From NCBI GenBank assembly GCA_037133475.1, contig JBAXOB010000002.1, positions 124,001 through 188,000 on the forward strand: DNA of 64,000 nt. The letters are read 5' to 3'. The translations under genes and the position numbers were made by a program. Shown one piece after another: positions 9,206 through 17,373 of the stretch. The notes under the pieces are model-generated. The model was not told the DNA's origin. It made no database searches and was given only the letters and a program-made list of their open reading frames with translations. Position 1 is the first letter of the stretch, and each line of letters starts with the position of its first letter. Origin of the DNA: CAIVAT01 sp037133475 (lineage in GTDB: Bacteria; Bacteroidota; Bacteroidia; Bacteroidales; FEN-979).

Positions 9206-9236
9206 TTTGATTTCACCCCTCTTTTCACTATCTTTG
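9206..9236 (+). promoter_or_regulatory. consensus Bacteroidota promoter
   Basis: TTTG at 9206-9209, a 19-bp spacer, and TATCTTTG at 9229-9236 match both boxes of the Bacteroidota promoter. It lies 30 bp upstream of the ATG at 9267 and should drive the kinase-mannosidase pair. Confidence 0.75.
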
Positions 9237-9266
9237 TATTAATACTACTTTTGAAAGGAGGTTTGT

Positions 9267-9959
9267 ATGGAAAATCTACTGCGTGAATACATGGACCGTG
9301 CCTTTGCCGAACGGGGCACCATTCCGCAATCGGGCCCGGGACCGGTGGTGACCCTCTCCCGCGAATTCGGCTGTCCGTCGAAACTCATCGCCCAGCAACT
9401 TACCGAGAAGCTGAACCATCATGCCGGCGATGGACAACCCGGGATCTGGCGTTTCATCAGCAAGGAGGTGGTGGAGGCAACTGCCCGTCGCCTGGAACTG
9501 AATCCCAACGAGGTCAACTACCTGATGAGTTCGGGAAACAAAGGAATCATCGGGGATGTACTGGCATCCTTTTCCCCCACCTACGTCAGCAACCTGCGGA
9601 TGCGCAACACCATCAGGGCCGTGGTGAATTCCCTTGCCGGCCAGGGCCATGTGGTCATCGTGGGCAGAGGCGGGGTGGGCGTCCTGCAGCACCATCCCAA
9701 CACCCTTCATGTCCGCCTGCTGGCGCCGCGTGAATGGCGGATCACACAGGTGTGCAAATCAAGGAACCTGAATACTTCTGAGGCCTCCCGCCTGGTCGAT
9801 GAAATGGATAAGAAAAGGGCTTCCCTGATCGAACTGATGACAGGCGAAAAATTCAACCCCTGTCTCTTTGATATTACCATTAACTGCAGTTCACTATCTT
9901 TGGATGAAATTACCGGGACCATCATGGGCCTTATGGAAACAAAAAAAATGACCGGATGA
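9267..9959 (+). CDS. cytidylate kinase-like family protein
   Basis: A 230-residue protein of the cytidylate-kinase-like P-loop group. The start of the NMP-kinase core is VVTLSREFGCPSKLIAQQL (about residues 28-46), where the usual GxxGxGKS P-loop is degenerate, as is normal in this subgroup. Further blocks are WRFISKEVVEATARRL, GHVVIVGRGGVGVL and the LID-like VRLLAPREWRITQV. A nucleotide or related substrate is likely but unproven. A strong Shine-Dalgarno (AAAGGAGG at 9254-9261) precedes the ATG, which is unusual for Bacteroidota. The stop overlaps the start of the GH47 gene by 4 bp (ATGA), so the two are translationally coupled. Confidence 0.85.
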   Translation: MENLLREYMDRAFAERGTIPQSGPGPVVTLSREFGCPSKLIAQQLTEKLNHHAGDGQPGIWRFISKEVVEATARRLELNPNEVNYLMSSGNKGIIGDVLASFSPTYVSNLRMRNTIRAVVNSLAGQGHVVIVGRGGVGVLQHHPNTLHVRLLAPREWRITQVCKSRNLNTSEASRLVDEMDKKRASLIELMTGEKFNPCLFDITINCSSLSLDEITGTIMGLMETKKMTG

Positions 9960-11323
9960 TAACTAAAACCTTACTACCCCTGCTGATCACACTTGTGATG
10001 GGATTTTCCCTCACCCTTAATGCCCAGAAAACCTTCAGCCCCCAGCAAAAGGAGGCCCAATGTTCCCGTATCAGGGCGGCCTGCCACTACGCCTGGAACG
10101 GCTATAAAAAATATGCCAAAGGCTACGATGCCCTGCGCCCCGTCTCGAAAAAGGGCCAGAACTGGTATGGCGTCTCCTTCCTGATGACCCCGCTCGATGC
10201 CTTCGACACCTTTTACCTCCTCGGGATGAAGGAGGAGGCAAACGAAGCAAGGGAGATGGTGGCGGCCGGGCTGAACTTCAATGTCAACCAGGAGGTCCAG
10301 CTCTTCGAGGTCAACATCCGCCTGCTGGGCGGGCTTATCTCGGCCTATGAACTTTCGGGCGACAAGCGGATGATTGCCCTGGCCAAAGAACTTGGCATGC
10401 GGCTGCTGCCGGCCTTCAAATCGCCGACCGGCATGCCCTGGCGCTATGTCAACCTGAGAACCGCCAAAACCCGCGATTCGATCAGCAACCCCGCCGAAAT
10501 CGGGACCTACCTGCTCGAATTCGGCAAACTTACCGCCTACACACACGACTCCGTCTATTACAGGACTGCCAAAAGGGCTGCTTTTGAGGTCTACCGGCGG
10601 CGCAGCGATATCGACCTGGTGGGAACCACCATCAACATCATCACCGGCGAGTGGAAAAACAGCGAAAGCCAGATCGGGGCCCGCATCGACTCCTACTACG
10701 AATACCTCTACAAGGCCTGGCTGCTGTTCGGCGATGCCGACTGCAAACAGGCCTGGGAGATCCACAATAAGGCGATTAAAAAGTACCTCCTCACCGAGGT
10801 GCCTTCGGGATCCTATTTCACGCGTGTCGATATGCGGTCGGGCAAGGAGACCCATCCGCTGTATGGCGCCCTGGATGCCTTTTATGCAGGGGTGCTGGCC
10901 CTCTCGGGCGATACCGCCACGGCAGCAAGGATCCAGAAGGGCAACTTCCACATGTGGACTACCTTCAACCTCGAACCGGAGGAGTTCAACTTCAGGAACG
11001 ATTCGCTGCTCTACCCCGGATACCCGCTCCGGCCCGAGAATATTGAAAGCTGCTTTTACCTCTACCGCACTACCCACAGCCAGCAATACCTGGTGATGGG
11101 ACAGCGGATGATCCGCGACATTCTCGAAAAATGCAAAACCGATGCCGGCTATGCCGAAATGAAAAATGTGAAAACCCTTGAAAAGACCGACTCGATGGAG
11201 AGTTTCTTCTTCGCCGAAACCCTCAAATACAGCTACCTGCTCTTTGCCCCCGAAAACACCCTCGACCTCTCCAAAGTGGTCTTTAATACCGAGGCACATC
11301 CTTTAAAAATTATTCGTAAATGA
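9956..11323 (+). CDS. glycoside hydrolase family 47 alpha-mannosidase
   Basis: A 455-residue exported enzyme with signal peptide MITKTLLPLLITLVMGFSLTLN ahead of AQ, near a cleavage site at about residue 24. GH47 enzymes are calcium-dependent inverting alpha-1,2-mannosidases, best known from eukaryotic N-glycan trimming. The family blocks are all present in order: DSYYEYLYKAWLL (about 236), LRPENIESCFYLYR (about 358), MESFFFAETLKYSYLLF (about 415) and the calcium-binding NTEAHPL at 444-450. Length agrees with a catalytic domain only. It should act in the periplasm or at the surface on mannose-containing glycans. It overlaps the preceding kinase-like gene by 4 bp. No other glycan-utilisation genes flank it. 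Confidence 0.93.
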   Translation: MITKTLLPLLITLVMGFSLTLNAQKTFSPQQKEAQCSRIRAACHYAWNGYKKYAKGYDALRPVSKKGQNWYGVSFLMTPLDAFDTFYLLGMKEEANEAREMVAAGLNFNVNQEVQLFEVNIRLLGGLISAYELSGDKRMIALAKELGMRLLPAFKSPTGMPWRYVNLRTAKTRDSISNPAEIGTYLLEFGKLTAYTHDSVYYRTAKRAAFEVYRRRSDIDLVGTTINIITGEWKNSESQIGARIDSYYEYLYKAWLLFGDADCKQAWEIHNKAIKKYLLTEVPSGSYFTRVDMRSGKETHPLYGALDAFYAGVLALSGDTATAARIQKGNFHMWTTFNLEPEEFNFRNDSLLYPGYPLRPENIESCFYLYRTTHSQQYLVMGQRMIRDILEKCKTDAGYAEMKNVKTLEKTDSMESFFFAETLKYSYLLFAPENTLDLSKVVFNTEAHPLKIIRK

Positions 11324-11408
11324 TCTGAAATGGCTGGGAATTATAGTGATCCGGGTGTCGCGACGGAGAGTGGTGGTGGTGCACTGAGCAAGTTCCGTAA
11401 AAAATGAC

Positions 11409-11416
11409 TACCTTTG
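11409..11416 (+). promoter_or_regulatory. promoter -7 box of the helicase gene
   Basis: TACCTTTG followed by C matches the Bacteroidota -7 box exactly and lies 17 bp before the TTG start at 11434. No well-placed -33 TTG is visible. Confidence 0.45.
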
Positions 11417-11433
11417 CACAATAATCCTATACT

Positions 11434-12630
11434 TTGACATTTCACGATTTTGATTTTGAGGCGCGTTTGCTTGAAGGCATTGATGCGCTGGGGTATGAAA
11501 ACGCTACCCCAATCCAGGAACAGGCTATCCCGGCTATCCTGGCAGGCAGGGACCTGATCGGTTCAGCCCAGACCGGCACCGGAAAAACGGCGGCATTCCT
11601 GCTGCCGATCATCCAGAAGATCATCACGATACCGCATGATGATGCCATCAAGGCCCTGGTAATTGTACCCACGCGTGAACTCGCGCAGCAGATCGACCAG
11701 CATATGGAGGGGCTCTCCTACTTCACCCCGGTGAGTTCCATCCCCGTCTATGGCGGTACCGACGGCGCCTCCTTTTCGAGGGAACGCCAGGCGCTTGCCA
11801 ACGGGGCCGACATGGTCATCTGCACCCCCGGCAGGATGATCGCCCACCTGAACATGGGCTATGTGAACCTCTCCAAATTGCGCTACCTGATCCTCGATGA
11901 GGCCGACCGCATGCTCGACATGGGCTTTTACGACGACATCCTGAAGATCATGTCGTTCGTTCCCAAGGAGCGCCAGACCCTCTGTTTTACCGCCACCATG
12001 CCCAAAGACATGCGCGAACTGGCCCGGAAGATCCTGCAGGATCCCGTGGAGATCAACATCGCCCCGTCAAAACCGGCCGAAAACATCCTGCAGATGGCCT
12101 ACGTGGTTTATGACACCCAGAAAATACCCCTGGTCCAGTACCTGCTGAAGGATCTCAAATTAAGAAGTATCCTGATCTTCTGCTCCACCAAAAGCGCTAC
12201 CAAACAGCTCAGCGCCTCGCTGAAGAAACTCAGGCTGAATGCCGAGGAGATCCATTCCGACCTCGACCAGTCGGAAAGGGAAAAGGTGCTGAACAAATTC
12301 AGGAGCAAGGAACTTAACATCCTGGTGGCTACCGACATCGTCTCCCGCGGTATCGATATCGAAGATATCGACATGGTGATCAACTTCGACGTTCCCAACG
12401 ACGGCGAGGACTATATACACCGCATCGGCCGTACTGCCCGTGCCCAGGCCAAAGGGGCCGCCATCACCCTGATCAATGAAAAGGACCAGGGAAAATTCGC
12501 CACCATTGAAACCCTGCTGGGCAAATCCATCTATAAAGGCGCTATCCCCGTACAACTGGGAGAAGGCCCCGCCTTTGATCCGAAAAAACATAAAGGCGCT
12601 TTCCGTAAGGGTGGATTCAGGAAAAAATAA
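11434..12630 (+). CDS. DEAD-box ATP-dependent RNA helicase
   Basis: A 398-residue DEAD-box helicase, cytoplasmic, remodelling RNA or RNPs. Motifs in order: Q motif (ATPIQEQAIP), I (AQTGTGKTAAF), Ia (PTRELAQQ), Ib (TPGR), II (LDEADRMLDMGF), III (TAT), then in the second RecA lobe IV (ILIFCSTK), V (ATDIVSRGIDI) and VI (HRIGRTAR). The C terminus is a short basic tail (KHKGAFRKGGFRKK). The start is a TTG at 11434: the family N terminus MTFHDFDF-like begins exactly there and no nearby ATG fits. It is followed 88 bp later by a cold-shock protein gene, a common pairing in cold adaptation. Confidence 0.95.
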   Translation: MTFHDFDFEARLLEGIDALGYENATPIQEQAIPAILAGRDLIGSAQTGTGKTAAFLLPIIQKIITIPHDDAIKALVIVPTRELAQQIDQHMEGLSYFTPVSSIPVYGGTDGASFSRERQALANGADMVICTPGRMIAHLNMGYVNLSKLRYLILDEADRMLDMGFYDDILKIMSFVPKERQTLCFTATMPKDMRELARKILQDPVEINIAPSKPAENILQMAYVVYDTQKIPLVQYLLKDLKLRSILIFCSTKSATKQLSASLKKLRLNAEEIHSDLDQSEREKVLNKFRSKELNILVATDIVSRGIDIEDIDMVINFDVPNDGEDYIHRIGRTARAQAKGAAITLINEKDQGKFATIETLLGKSIYKGAIPVQLGEGPAFDPKKHKGAFRKGGFRKK

Positions 12631-12658
12631 TGCTGAAAAATATTTTTTTTATTATTTG

Positions 12659-12689
12659 TTTGATGTTATAATTTTTATATCTACCTTTG
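12659..12689 (+). promoter_or_regulatory. consensus promoter of the cold-shock gene
   Basis: TTTG at 12659-12662, a 19-bp AT-rich spacer and TACCTTTG at 12682-12689 (followed by C) match both boxes of the Bacteroidota promoter. It lies 29 bp upstream of the ATG at 12719, giving a short leader, unlike the long cspA leader of E. coli. Confidence 0.75.
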
Positions 12690-12718
12690 CGGATATTATT
12701 TTTAATTCGATTATTATT

Positions 12719-12910
12719 ATGAAAAATGGAAAAGTAAAATTCTTTAATGAGTCAAAAGGATTTGGATTTATTATGGACTCCGAGACAGGCAAAGAATATT
12801 TCGTTCATGCCTCTGGTTTAATTGACCGTATCCGGGAAAATGACGAAGTAACATTCGACCTGACCGAAGGTAAAAAAGGATTAAATGCTGTAAATGTTAA
12901 ACTGGTATAA
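12719..12910 (+). CDS. cold-shock domain protein
   Basis: A 63-residue single cold-shock domain. RNP1 is KGFGFIMD (residues 13-20, with KGFGFI intact) and RNP2 is EYFVHAS (26-32), the aromatic surface that binds single-stranded RNA or DNA; such proteins act as RNA chaperones. The start at 12719 is the only one consistent with the domain (MKNGKVKFFN); a longer frame reading into the helicase gene is a shadow. It has its own promoter just upstream and a hairpin terminator downstream, so it is an independent transcription unit next to the DEAD-box helicase. Confidence 0.95.
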   Translation: MKNGKVKFFNESKGFGFIMDSETGKEYFVHASGLIDRIRENDEVTFDLTEGKKGLNAVNVKLV

Positions 12911-12936
12911 GCTTAACCGAAAACGATTTTAATCTT

Positions 12937-12967
12937 AGAGGCTGTTTCACCATGTGAGGCAGCCTCT
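12937..12967 (+). terminator. terminator after the cold-shock gene
   Basis: AGAGGCTG at 12937-12944 pairs with CAGCCTCT at 12960-12967, with further partial pairing inside the loop, followed by TTCGCTTTC. It lies 27 bp past the stop codon. Confidence 0.7.
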
Positions 12968-13078
12968 TTCGCTTTCAGCCCCCCCGGGGTTTTGAAAACC
13001 AGGCCAATGCCGACGGATCAGGAGCAGTTTCCGGGGGGAAATGTAGCAATTCACATTTCATATTTCAAATTTCGCATT

Positions 13079-13197
13079 TTTGCCCACTTGTGAGATGTGA
13101 AATCTGATATCTGAAATCCGTTTGGAAATTTCACTTTTCACGTTTCATATTTCACATGTTTGCCCACTTGTGAGATGTGAAATCTGATATCTGAAAT
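13079..13197. repeat. intergenic direct repeat, 39 bp, period 80
   Basis: An identical 39-bp sequence (beginning TTTGCCCACTTGTGAG) occurs at 13079-13117 and 13159-13197. The sequence between and before the copies (TTTCATATTTCA-like) is also similar, so the unit is about 80 bp in nearly two copies. ATTTCACAT and ATGTGAAAT flank each core, so each unit can fold into a hairpin. Confidence 0.9.
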
Positions 13198-13225
13198 TCC
13201 CTTCCCCGAAAATTCCTCCTAGTGT

Positions 13226-14371
13226 TCAATGCCACCTGAAGATCTTCATGCCGGCGGCAAAAAAGACAACACCTACCGAGGAGAGGATGATAATGGGCAT
13301 GGCCATCTCGGCAAAGCCTGCCCCTTCAATGAATATACTCCGGATCCCGTCGGCCATCATGGTCAGCGGGAATTTTTGTATGACCGGGATACTCCATTCC
13401 GGGAAGTTGTGATAGCTGAAAAATACACCCGAAAGCACCATCATCGGCATACTCAGTGCGTTGATCAGCCCGTTGCCGATCTCGGTCTTGGCCGTATGGG
13501 ATGAGATAAATATCGAAATGCCGGCAAATGCGAAGTTTCCCGCAAGGAAAAGCGCCAGCAATGCCGCGGGATTTCCCTGGATGGTAATATGAAAAGCCAG
13601 GTATGCCGCCAGGAACAGGAGCCCGGCCTCGATAAAGTTCATCAGCACGCGAACGGTGATCAGGGCGACCAGGAAACTCGACCGCCGCATCGGCGTTGCC
13701 ACCATCCTTCGCAACAGCTTCTTCGACCGGCGCTCAATAATAGCATAACTTACCCCCCACATGCACGACATCATCACGCCCATGGCAATCAGTCCGGGCA
13801 CCAGGAAATCGATGTAACGCGTGCCATTTACGGTCAATGGGGCTACCTCCCGGTTGGTCTCCTGAACCACTGCTTCCCCGGAATGAAACAGCCGGTTCAA
13901 TTTCAGGTAGGTGAGCTGGGCGTCAGGATTCATAGGGTCGAAATGGTATAGCACCTTCCCCTTTTGCTCCTCCAGGATCAGGTTTATGTTGCCGCGCTTA
14001 ACCAGGATCATGGCCTGCTCCCATGCCATTCCCCTGAAAATAAAGGTGGTGTTGCCAAGTTTGTCGTCAGGAATTGTCAGCTTATATTCCGGGGAGCCCT
14101 CTTTTTCCTTTGGAGCCATGGCCTTTTTCGCCTGCAGGAAATGAACGATAACCGATGTGGTGTCTCCCGCCTTTTCCACGCCGGCTAGCGGCCTTGCAAT
14201 GGCGATGACGGAAACGACATCCTTTTTCTTGGTAAAGGCGATCCCCAGCCCGAGCGACATCAGGATCGGGAATACGATACCCCAGAAAAGCACTCCCGGC
14301 TCGCGGATCAGCTCCTTGATATTGGCCAGGATAAGCTGGTACAACTGGTTATTTGAGATGCGCTTAATCAT
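13226..14371 (-). CDS. ABC-2 type transporter permease
   Basis: A 381-residue membrane permease. One N-terminal helix (GVLFWGIVFPILMSLGLGIAF, about residues 25-45) is followed by a large extracytoplasmic domain (about 50-185), then five helices beginning at YIDFLVPGLIAMGVMMSC. This one-plus-five layout with the DFLVPGLIAMGVM segment is typical of ABC-2/DrrB-NatB type exporters. It overlaps the upstream ATPase gene by 8 bp, forming a two-gene exporter. The substrate (drug, lipid or polysaccharide) cannot be deduced; there is no linked outer-membrane factor. Confidence 0.9.
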   Translation of the reverse strand: MIKRISNNQLYQLILANIKELIREPGVLFWGIVFPILMSLGLGIAFTKKKDVVSVIAIARPLAGVEKAGDTTSVIVHFLQAKKAMAPKEKEGSPEYKLTIPDDKLGNTTFIFRGMAWEQAMILVKRGNINLILEEQKGKVLYHFDPMNPDAQLTYLKLNRLFHSGEAVVQETNREVAPLTVNGTRYIDFLVPGLIAMGVMMSCMWGVSYAIIERRSKKLLRRMVATPMRRSSFLVALITVRVLMNFIEAGLLFLAAYLAFHITIQGNPAALLALFLAGNFAFAGISIFISSHTAKTEIGNGLINALSMPMMVLSGVFFSYHNFPEWSIPVIQKFPLTMMADGIRSIFIEGAGFAEMAMPIIILSSVGVVFFAAGMKIFRWH

Positions 14372-15128
14372 GCAGGTGGCGGCCGGTTAGTGAGGTAAAA
14401 AGATCATCCAGCGTGATCGACCTGGGTTCGACCGGTGTCAGCGGTATATCCCTGATTTCGCCCAGCAGGTTGGTAAGCGATCCCTCCTTGAGTATCTTCC
14501 CGTGATCGATGATCACGATGTAATCGCACAGCTGCTCGGCCTCCTCCATATAATGGGTCGTCAGGATCAGGGAGGTCTGCGATTCATCCTTGAGCTTTCG
14601 CAGGATGGACCATATCTCGCGGCGGGCATTGGGGTCCAGCCCGGTAGTGGGTTCATCGAGCAGCAGGATCTTCGGCTTGTTCAGCAGGGAGATGCCCAGG
14701 GCAAGCCTTTGACGCTGACCTCCCGAGAGGTTCACCACCCACGCCTTACGCTTTTCTTCCAGGGCGATGAGCCGTAGGACCTCTTCACACCGTTCGCTTC
14801 CGATCCCGAAAAAACTGGCAAAAAGCCGCAGTGTCTCCCAAACATTGAGTTTGTCGATAAAATGGGTCTCCTGCAGGGATAGCCCGATAATACGCCTTAG
14901 GTAATCTTCATTGCCCTTCCAGGTTTTACCCATGATGAAGATGTCGCCCTGGTCGGGTTCCTGGATTCCTTCGATCATCTCGACAAGGGTGGTTTTGCCT
15001 GCTCCGTTGGGCCCCAGCAGGGCTACAAACTGCCCGGGGGCGATCTTCAGGTCGATTCCCCTTACCGCCTGCACCGTCTTAAAGGACTTGTGTACATTGG
15101 ATACTTCGATGACCAGGTTGGAATTCAT
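14364..15128 (-). CDS. ABC transporter ATP-binding protein
   Basis: A 254-residue ATPase partner of the ABC-2 permease. Walker A is GPNGAGKTT (about residues 39-47), the Q loop is near LSLQETHF, the signature is LSGGQRQRLALG (about 137), Walker B is ILLLDEPTTGLDP (about 156-168) and the switch His is in LTTHYMEEAEQL. The C-terminal 40 residues follow the CcmA/DrrA pattern (HGKILKEGSLTNLL). It is first in the operon and overlaps the permease gene by 8 bp. A -7-like box lies 32 bp upstream. Confidence 0.95.
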   Translation of the reverse strand: MNSNLVIEVSNVHKSFKTVQAVRGIDLKIAPGQFVALLGPNGAGKTTLVEMIEGIQEPDQGDIFIMGKTWKGNEDYLRRIIGLSLQETHFIDKLNVWETLRLFASFFGIGSERCEEVLRLIALEEKRKAWVVNLSGGQRQRLALGISLLNKPKILLLDEPTTGLDPNARREIWSILRKLKDESQTSLILTTHYMEEAEQLCDYIVIIDHGKILKEGSLTNLLGEIRDIPLTPVEPRSITLDDLFTSLTGRHLHD

Positions 15129-15159
15129 TGCGGGTGGTGAGGACTATTTGGTTTGGATG

Positions 15160-15167
15160 CAAAAGTA
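15160..15167 (-). promoter_or_regulatory. promoter -7 box of the ABC operon
   Basis: On the minus strand the sequence is TACTTTTG, followed by C, matching TAnnTTTGC, 32 bp before the ATG at 15128. The -33 box is not clear. Confidence 0.4.
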
Positions 15168-15211
15168 CGTTATTCTATTATATGCAGGTAACTCCCGGGC
15201 CGCGCCCTGGA

Positions 15212-17143
15212 CTATGAGGATGGCGGCTTCCAGCGGGCCTCCAGGATGCGGTAGGGGTAGTGGGTTACCATCTGGCGGGCGTTCGGGCAGGTAGTGCGGT
15301 GTATCTTGATGCCCTGCAGGATGCTGACAAAGGCAAATATCGGGCTGCCGGGGGCAGGCTTGCAGCATTTGGCAAATTCATAATGAAGCGATTTGATCTG
15401 CGGATCGATGACCACGTAATCCTCCTTGCCGGCCATGACACCCGAAATCCGCTCGGGAAAGGTCTCCTCTTTCACCGGTACCGGCGGTACTCCCGGCTCG
15501 GGCGCCAGCAGCGCCTTCTTGATCTTGCTCAGGTCGGCCCTGCCCTCTCCGAACCGCTGGTAGAGGTCAAGAATGCTGTCACATCCAAAATAGGCGACCA
15601 GCTTGTTGATCTGTAGATCCACGAAGTCAAAACCCAGCTGGGTCATCTTGTTTTTGATGATCTCCTTGCCCACCTCCGACTCCTTGTAAGCCTCCATCTT
15701 CAGCGCATGCTTGATGCGGGCCAGGTTGCGCGGGCTCTTCACAATGTCGAGCCAGCCGGGATTGGGTTTCTGCGATTTCGAAGTAATGATCTTTACGGTA
15801 TCGCCGTTCTCAAGGATATATTTGAGCGGCACCATCTTCCCGTTTACGATTGCCCCGGTACAGGTGGAGCCGACCTCGGAATGGATCTCAAAAGCAAAAT
15901 CGAGGATGGTATAACCTGCCTTGAGTTTTTTTAAATCGCCCTTGGGAGTAAAGATGAAGATCTCATCGGTGTACAGCTCTTTCTTCTCACGGCTGACCGA
16001 TCGCTCCAGCGAACTGTGTGCGGTTTTTTCAAGCAATTCGCGGATGCCGGCGTACAGGTCGGCCTTAGCCTCTGTTTTACCTCCCGACTTATATTTCCAG
16101 TGGGCGGCAAATCCCTTCTCAGCCACCTCATCCATCCGCCTTGTGCGGATCTGCACCTCCACCCAGCGACCCTCGGGACCAATAACGGTTGTATGAAGCG
16201 ACTCATAACCGGTTGTCTTCGGAAAGGAGATCCAGTCGCGCAACCGACGCGGGTTTGGCGTGTAAATATCGGTTACCAGCGAGTATATCTTCCAACAGTC
16301 GGCGGCATCATTTTCAACATTGCGGTTAAGGATGATCCGGATGGCAAAAAGATCATACACTTTTTCAAAATCCACCTTCTGTGTGATCATCTTCCGGCGG
16401 ATGGAGGGAATGGATTTTACGCGGCTCTTCAACTCACAATCAAAGCCGTGTTCCGAAAGACGCTCCCGGATGGGCTGCATGAAATCTTCGGTATAATGGT
16501 CACGGTCGGCCTGGGTTTCACGGAGTTTTTGTTCGATTAATGCATAGGTTCGCGGATCGAGGAACCGCATCACCCGCTCCTCCAGCTCGTTTTTTATCTT
16601 GTAAAGCCCAAGTCTGTGGGCAATAGGAATAAAAAGGGCCTGGGTTTCACCTGCAATCAGCTTCTGTTTTTCTTCAGGATAATCTGACAGATGACGCATA
16701 TCGTACAGCCGCATCCCCAGCCGGATGAGCAGCACACGGATGTCGTCGGAGAGCGTTACCATCAGGCCAATAAAATTCTCCTTGTTGGTGTCGTACTTGG
16801 TGGTGTCGATCCGTTCGAGTTTGTGGATTCCCCCGATCAGCGCCAATACCTGCTTCCCGTAATCGGCCTCTATTTGTTCAGGAGTCAGTACACCCTTATC
16901 GACGACGTTTTTCAGCATCACGCATTTTACCGACTCGCGCCCAAGTCCCATCTCCTCCAGGATAATCTGCGAGGTTTCCAGCACCATCCCGGCATATCCC
17001 GGCTCCTGGTCTCGTTCCGACTGGTTCAGCATCACCGCGAAGGCCTTCCGCAACGTTGTTCTCACCCCCTGCAACTCCTCGTATTCGAGCAGCTGTTCAA
17101 GCGTAACTTCGGGATATTCCTCAATAGTACCGGTGTTCCTCAT
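15212..17143 (-). CDS. relA: RelA/SpoT family (p)ppGpp synthetase with degenerate hydrolase domain
   Basis: A 643-residue alarmone enzyme. The N-terminal HD-hydrolase region (about 20-170) is recognisable by its fold text (VLALIGGIHKLERI) but the catalytic HD and ED pairs are lost: the usual LLHDVVEDT position reads MLKNVVDKG. The synthetase domain (about 220-350) looks active: RVKSIPSIRRKM, TGYESLHTTV, WVEVQIRT and AAHWKYK. The RXKD/EXDD position reads RLRD (in NPRRLRDWISFPK). A TGS domain (FIFTPKGDLKKLKAGYTI) and a Cys domain (FAKCCKPAPG, TTCPNA) follow. The protein stops where an ACT domain usually begins, and only 83 bp separate it from the next gene. Expected role: ppGpp synthesis in starvation, with hydrolysis done by another enzyme. 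Confidence 0.9.
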   Translation of the reverse strand: MRNTGTIEEYPEVTLEQLLEYEELQGVRTTLRKAFAVMLNQSERDQEPGYAGMVLETSQIILEEMGLGRESVKCVMLKNVVDKGVLTPEQIEADYGKQVLALIGGIHKLERIDTTKYDTNKENFIGLMVTLSDDIRVLLIRLGMRLYDMRHLSDYPEEKQKLIAGETQALFIPIAHRLGLYKIKNELEERVMRFLDPRTYALIEQKLRETQADRDHYTEDFMQPIRERLSEHGFDCELKSRVKSIPSIRRKMITQKVDFEKVYDLFAIRIILNRNVENDAADCWKIYSLVTDIYTPNPRRLRDWISFPKTTGYESLHTTVIGPEGRWVEVQIRTRRMDEVAEKGFAAHWKYKSGGKTEAKADLYAGIRELLEKTAHSSLERSVSREKKELYTDEIFIFTPKGDLKKLKAGYTILDFAFEIHSEVGSTCTGAIVNGKMVPLKYILENGDTVKIITSKSQKPNPGWLDIVKSPRNLARIKHALKMEAYKESEVGKEIIKNKMTQLGFDFVDLQINKLVAYFGCDSILDLYQRFGEGRADLSKIKKALLAPEPGVPPVPVKEETFPERISGVMAGKEDYVVIDPQIKSLHYEFAKCCKPAPGSPIFAFVSILQGIKIHRTTCPNARQMVTHYPYRILEARWKPPSS

Positions 17144-17373
17144 CTTTGTTTATTTCTCCCTGTTCCTGCCCGTTTCTTTGATGATTGACATTCTGCATGT
17201 TAACCGTCAACAACAAAGATCCGAAAGAGTTATTGCCGGCTTTATGCTGTTCCTGCCGGCCTGTCCCGTAAAGAACGCAAAAGTAGCCCGGATATTTCAG
17301 AAAAAGTTTGTGCAATTTAGAATTATTCTTAATTTAGTAGGCCAGAATTTTAACCGGCAATCTGAATCCACAA

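Noticed and set aside
9974..11299. Long minus-strand reading frame (441 codons) opposite the GH47 gene
   Set aside because: It is the shadow of a GC-rich real gene; the plus strand carries all GH47 motifs and the minus frame has no recognisable domain.
13079..13197. Two-copy repeat considered as a minimal CRISPR array
   Set aside because: The intervening sequence is itself repeat-like rather than a unique spacer, and no cas genes occur in the window.
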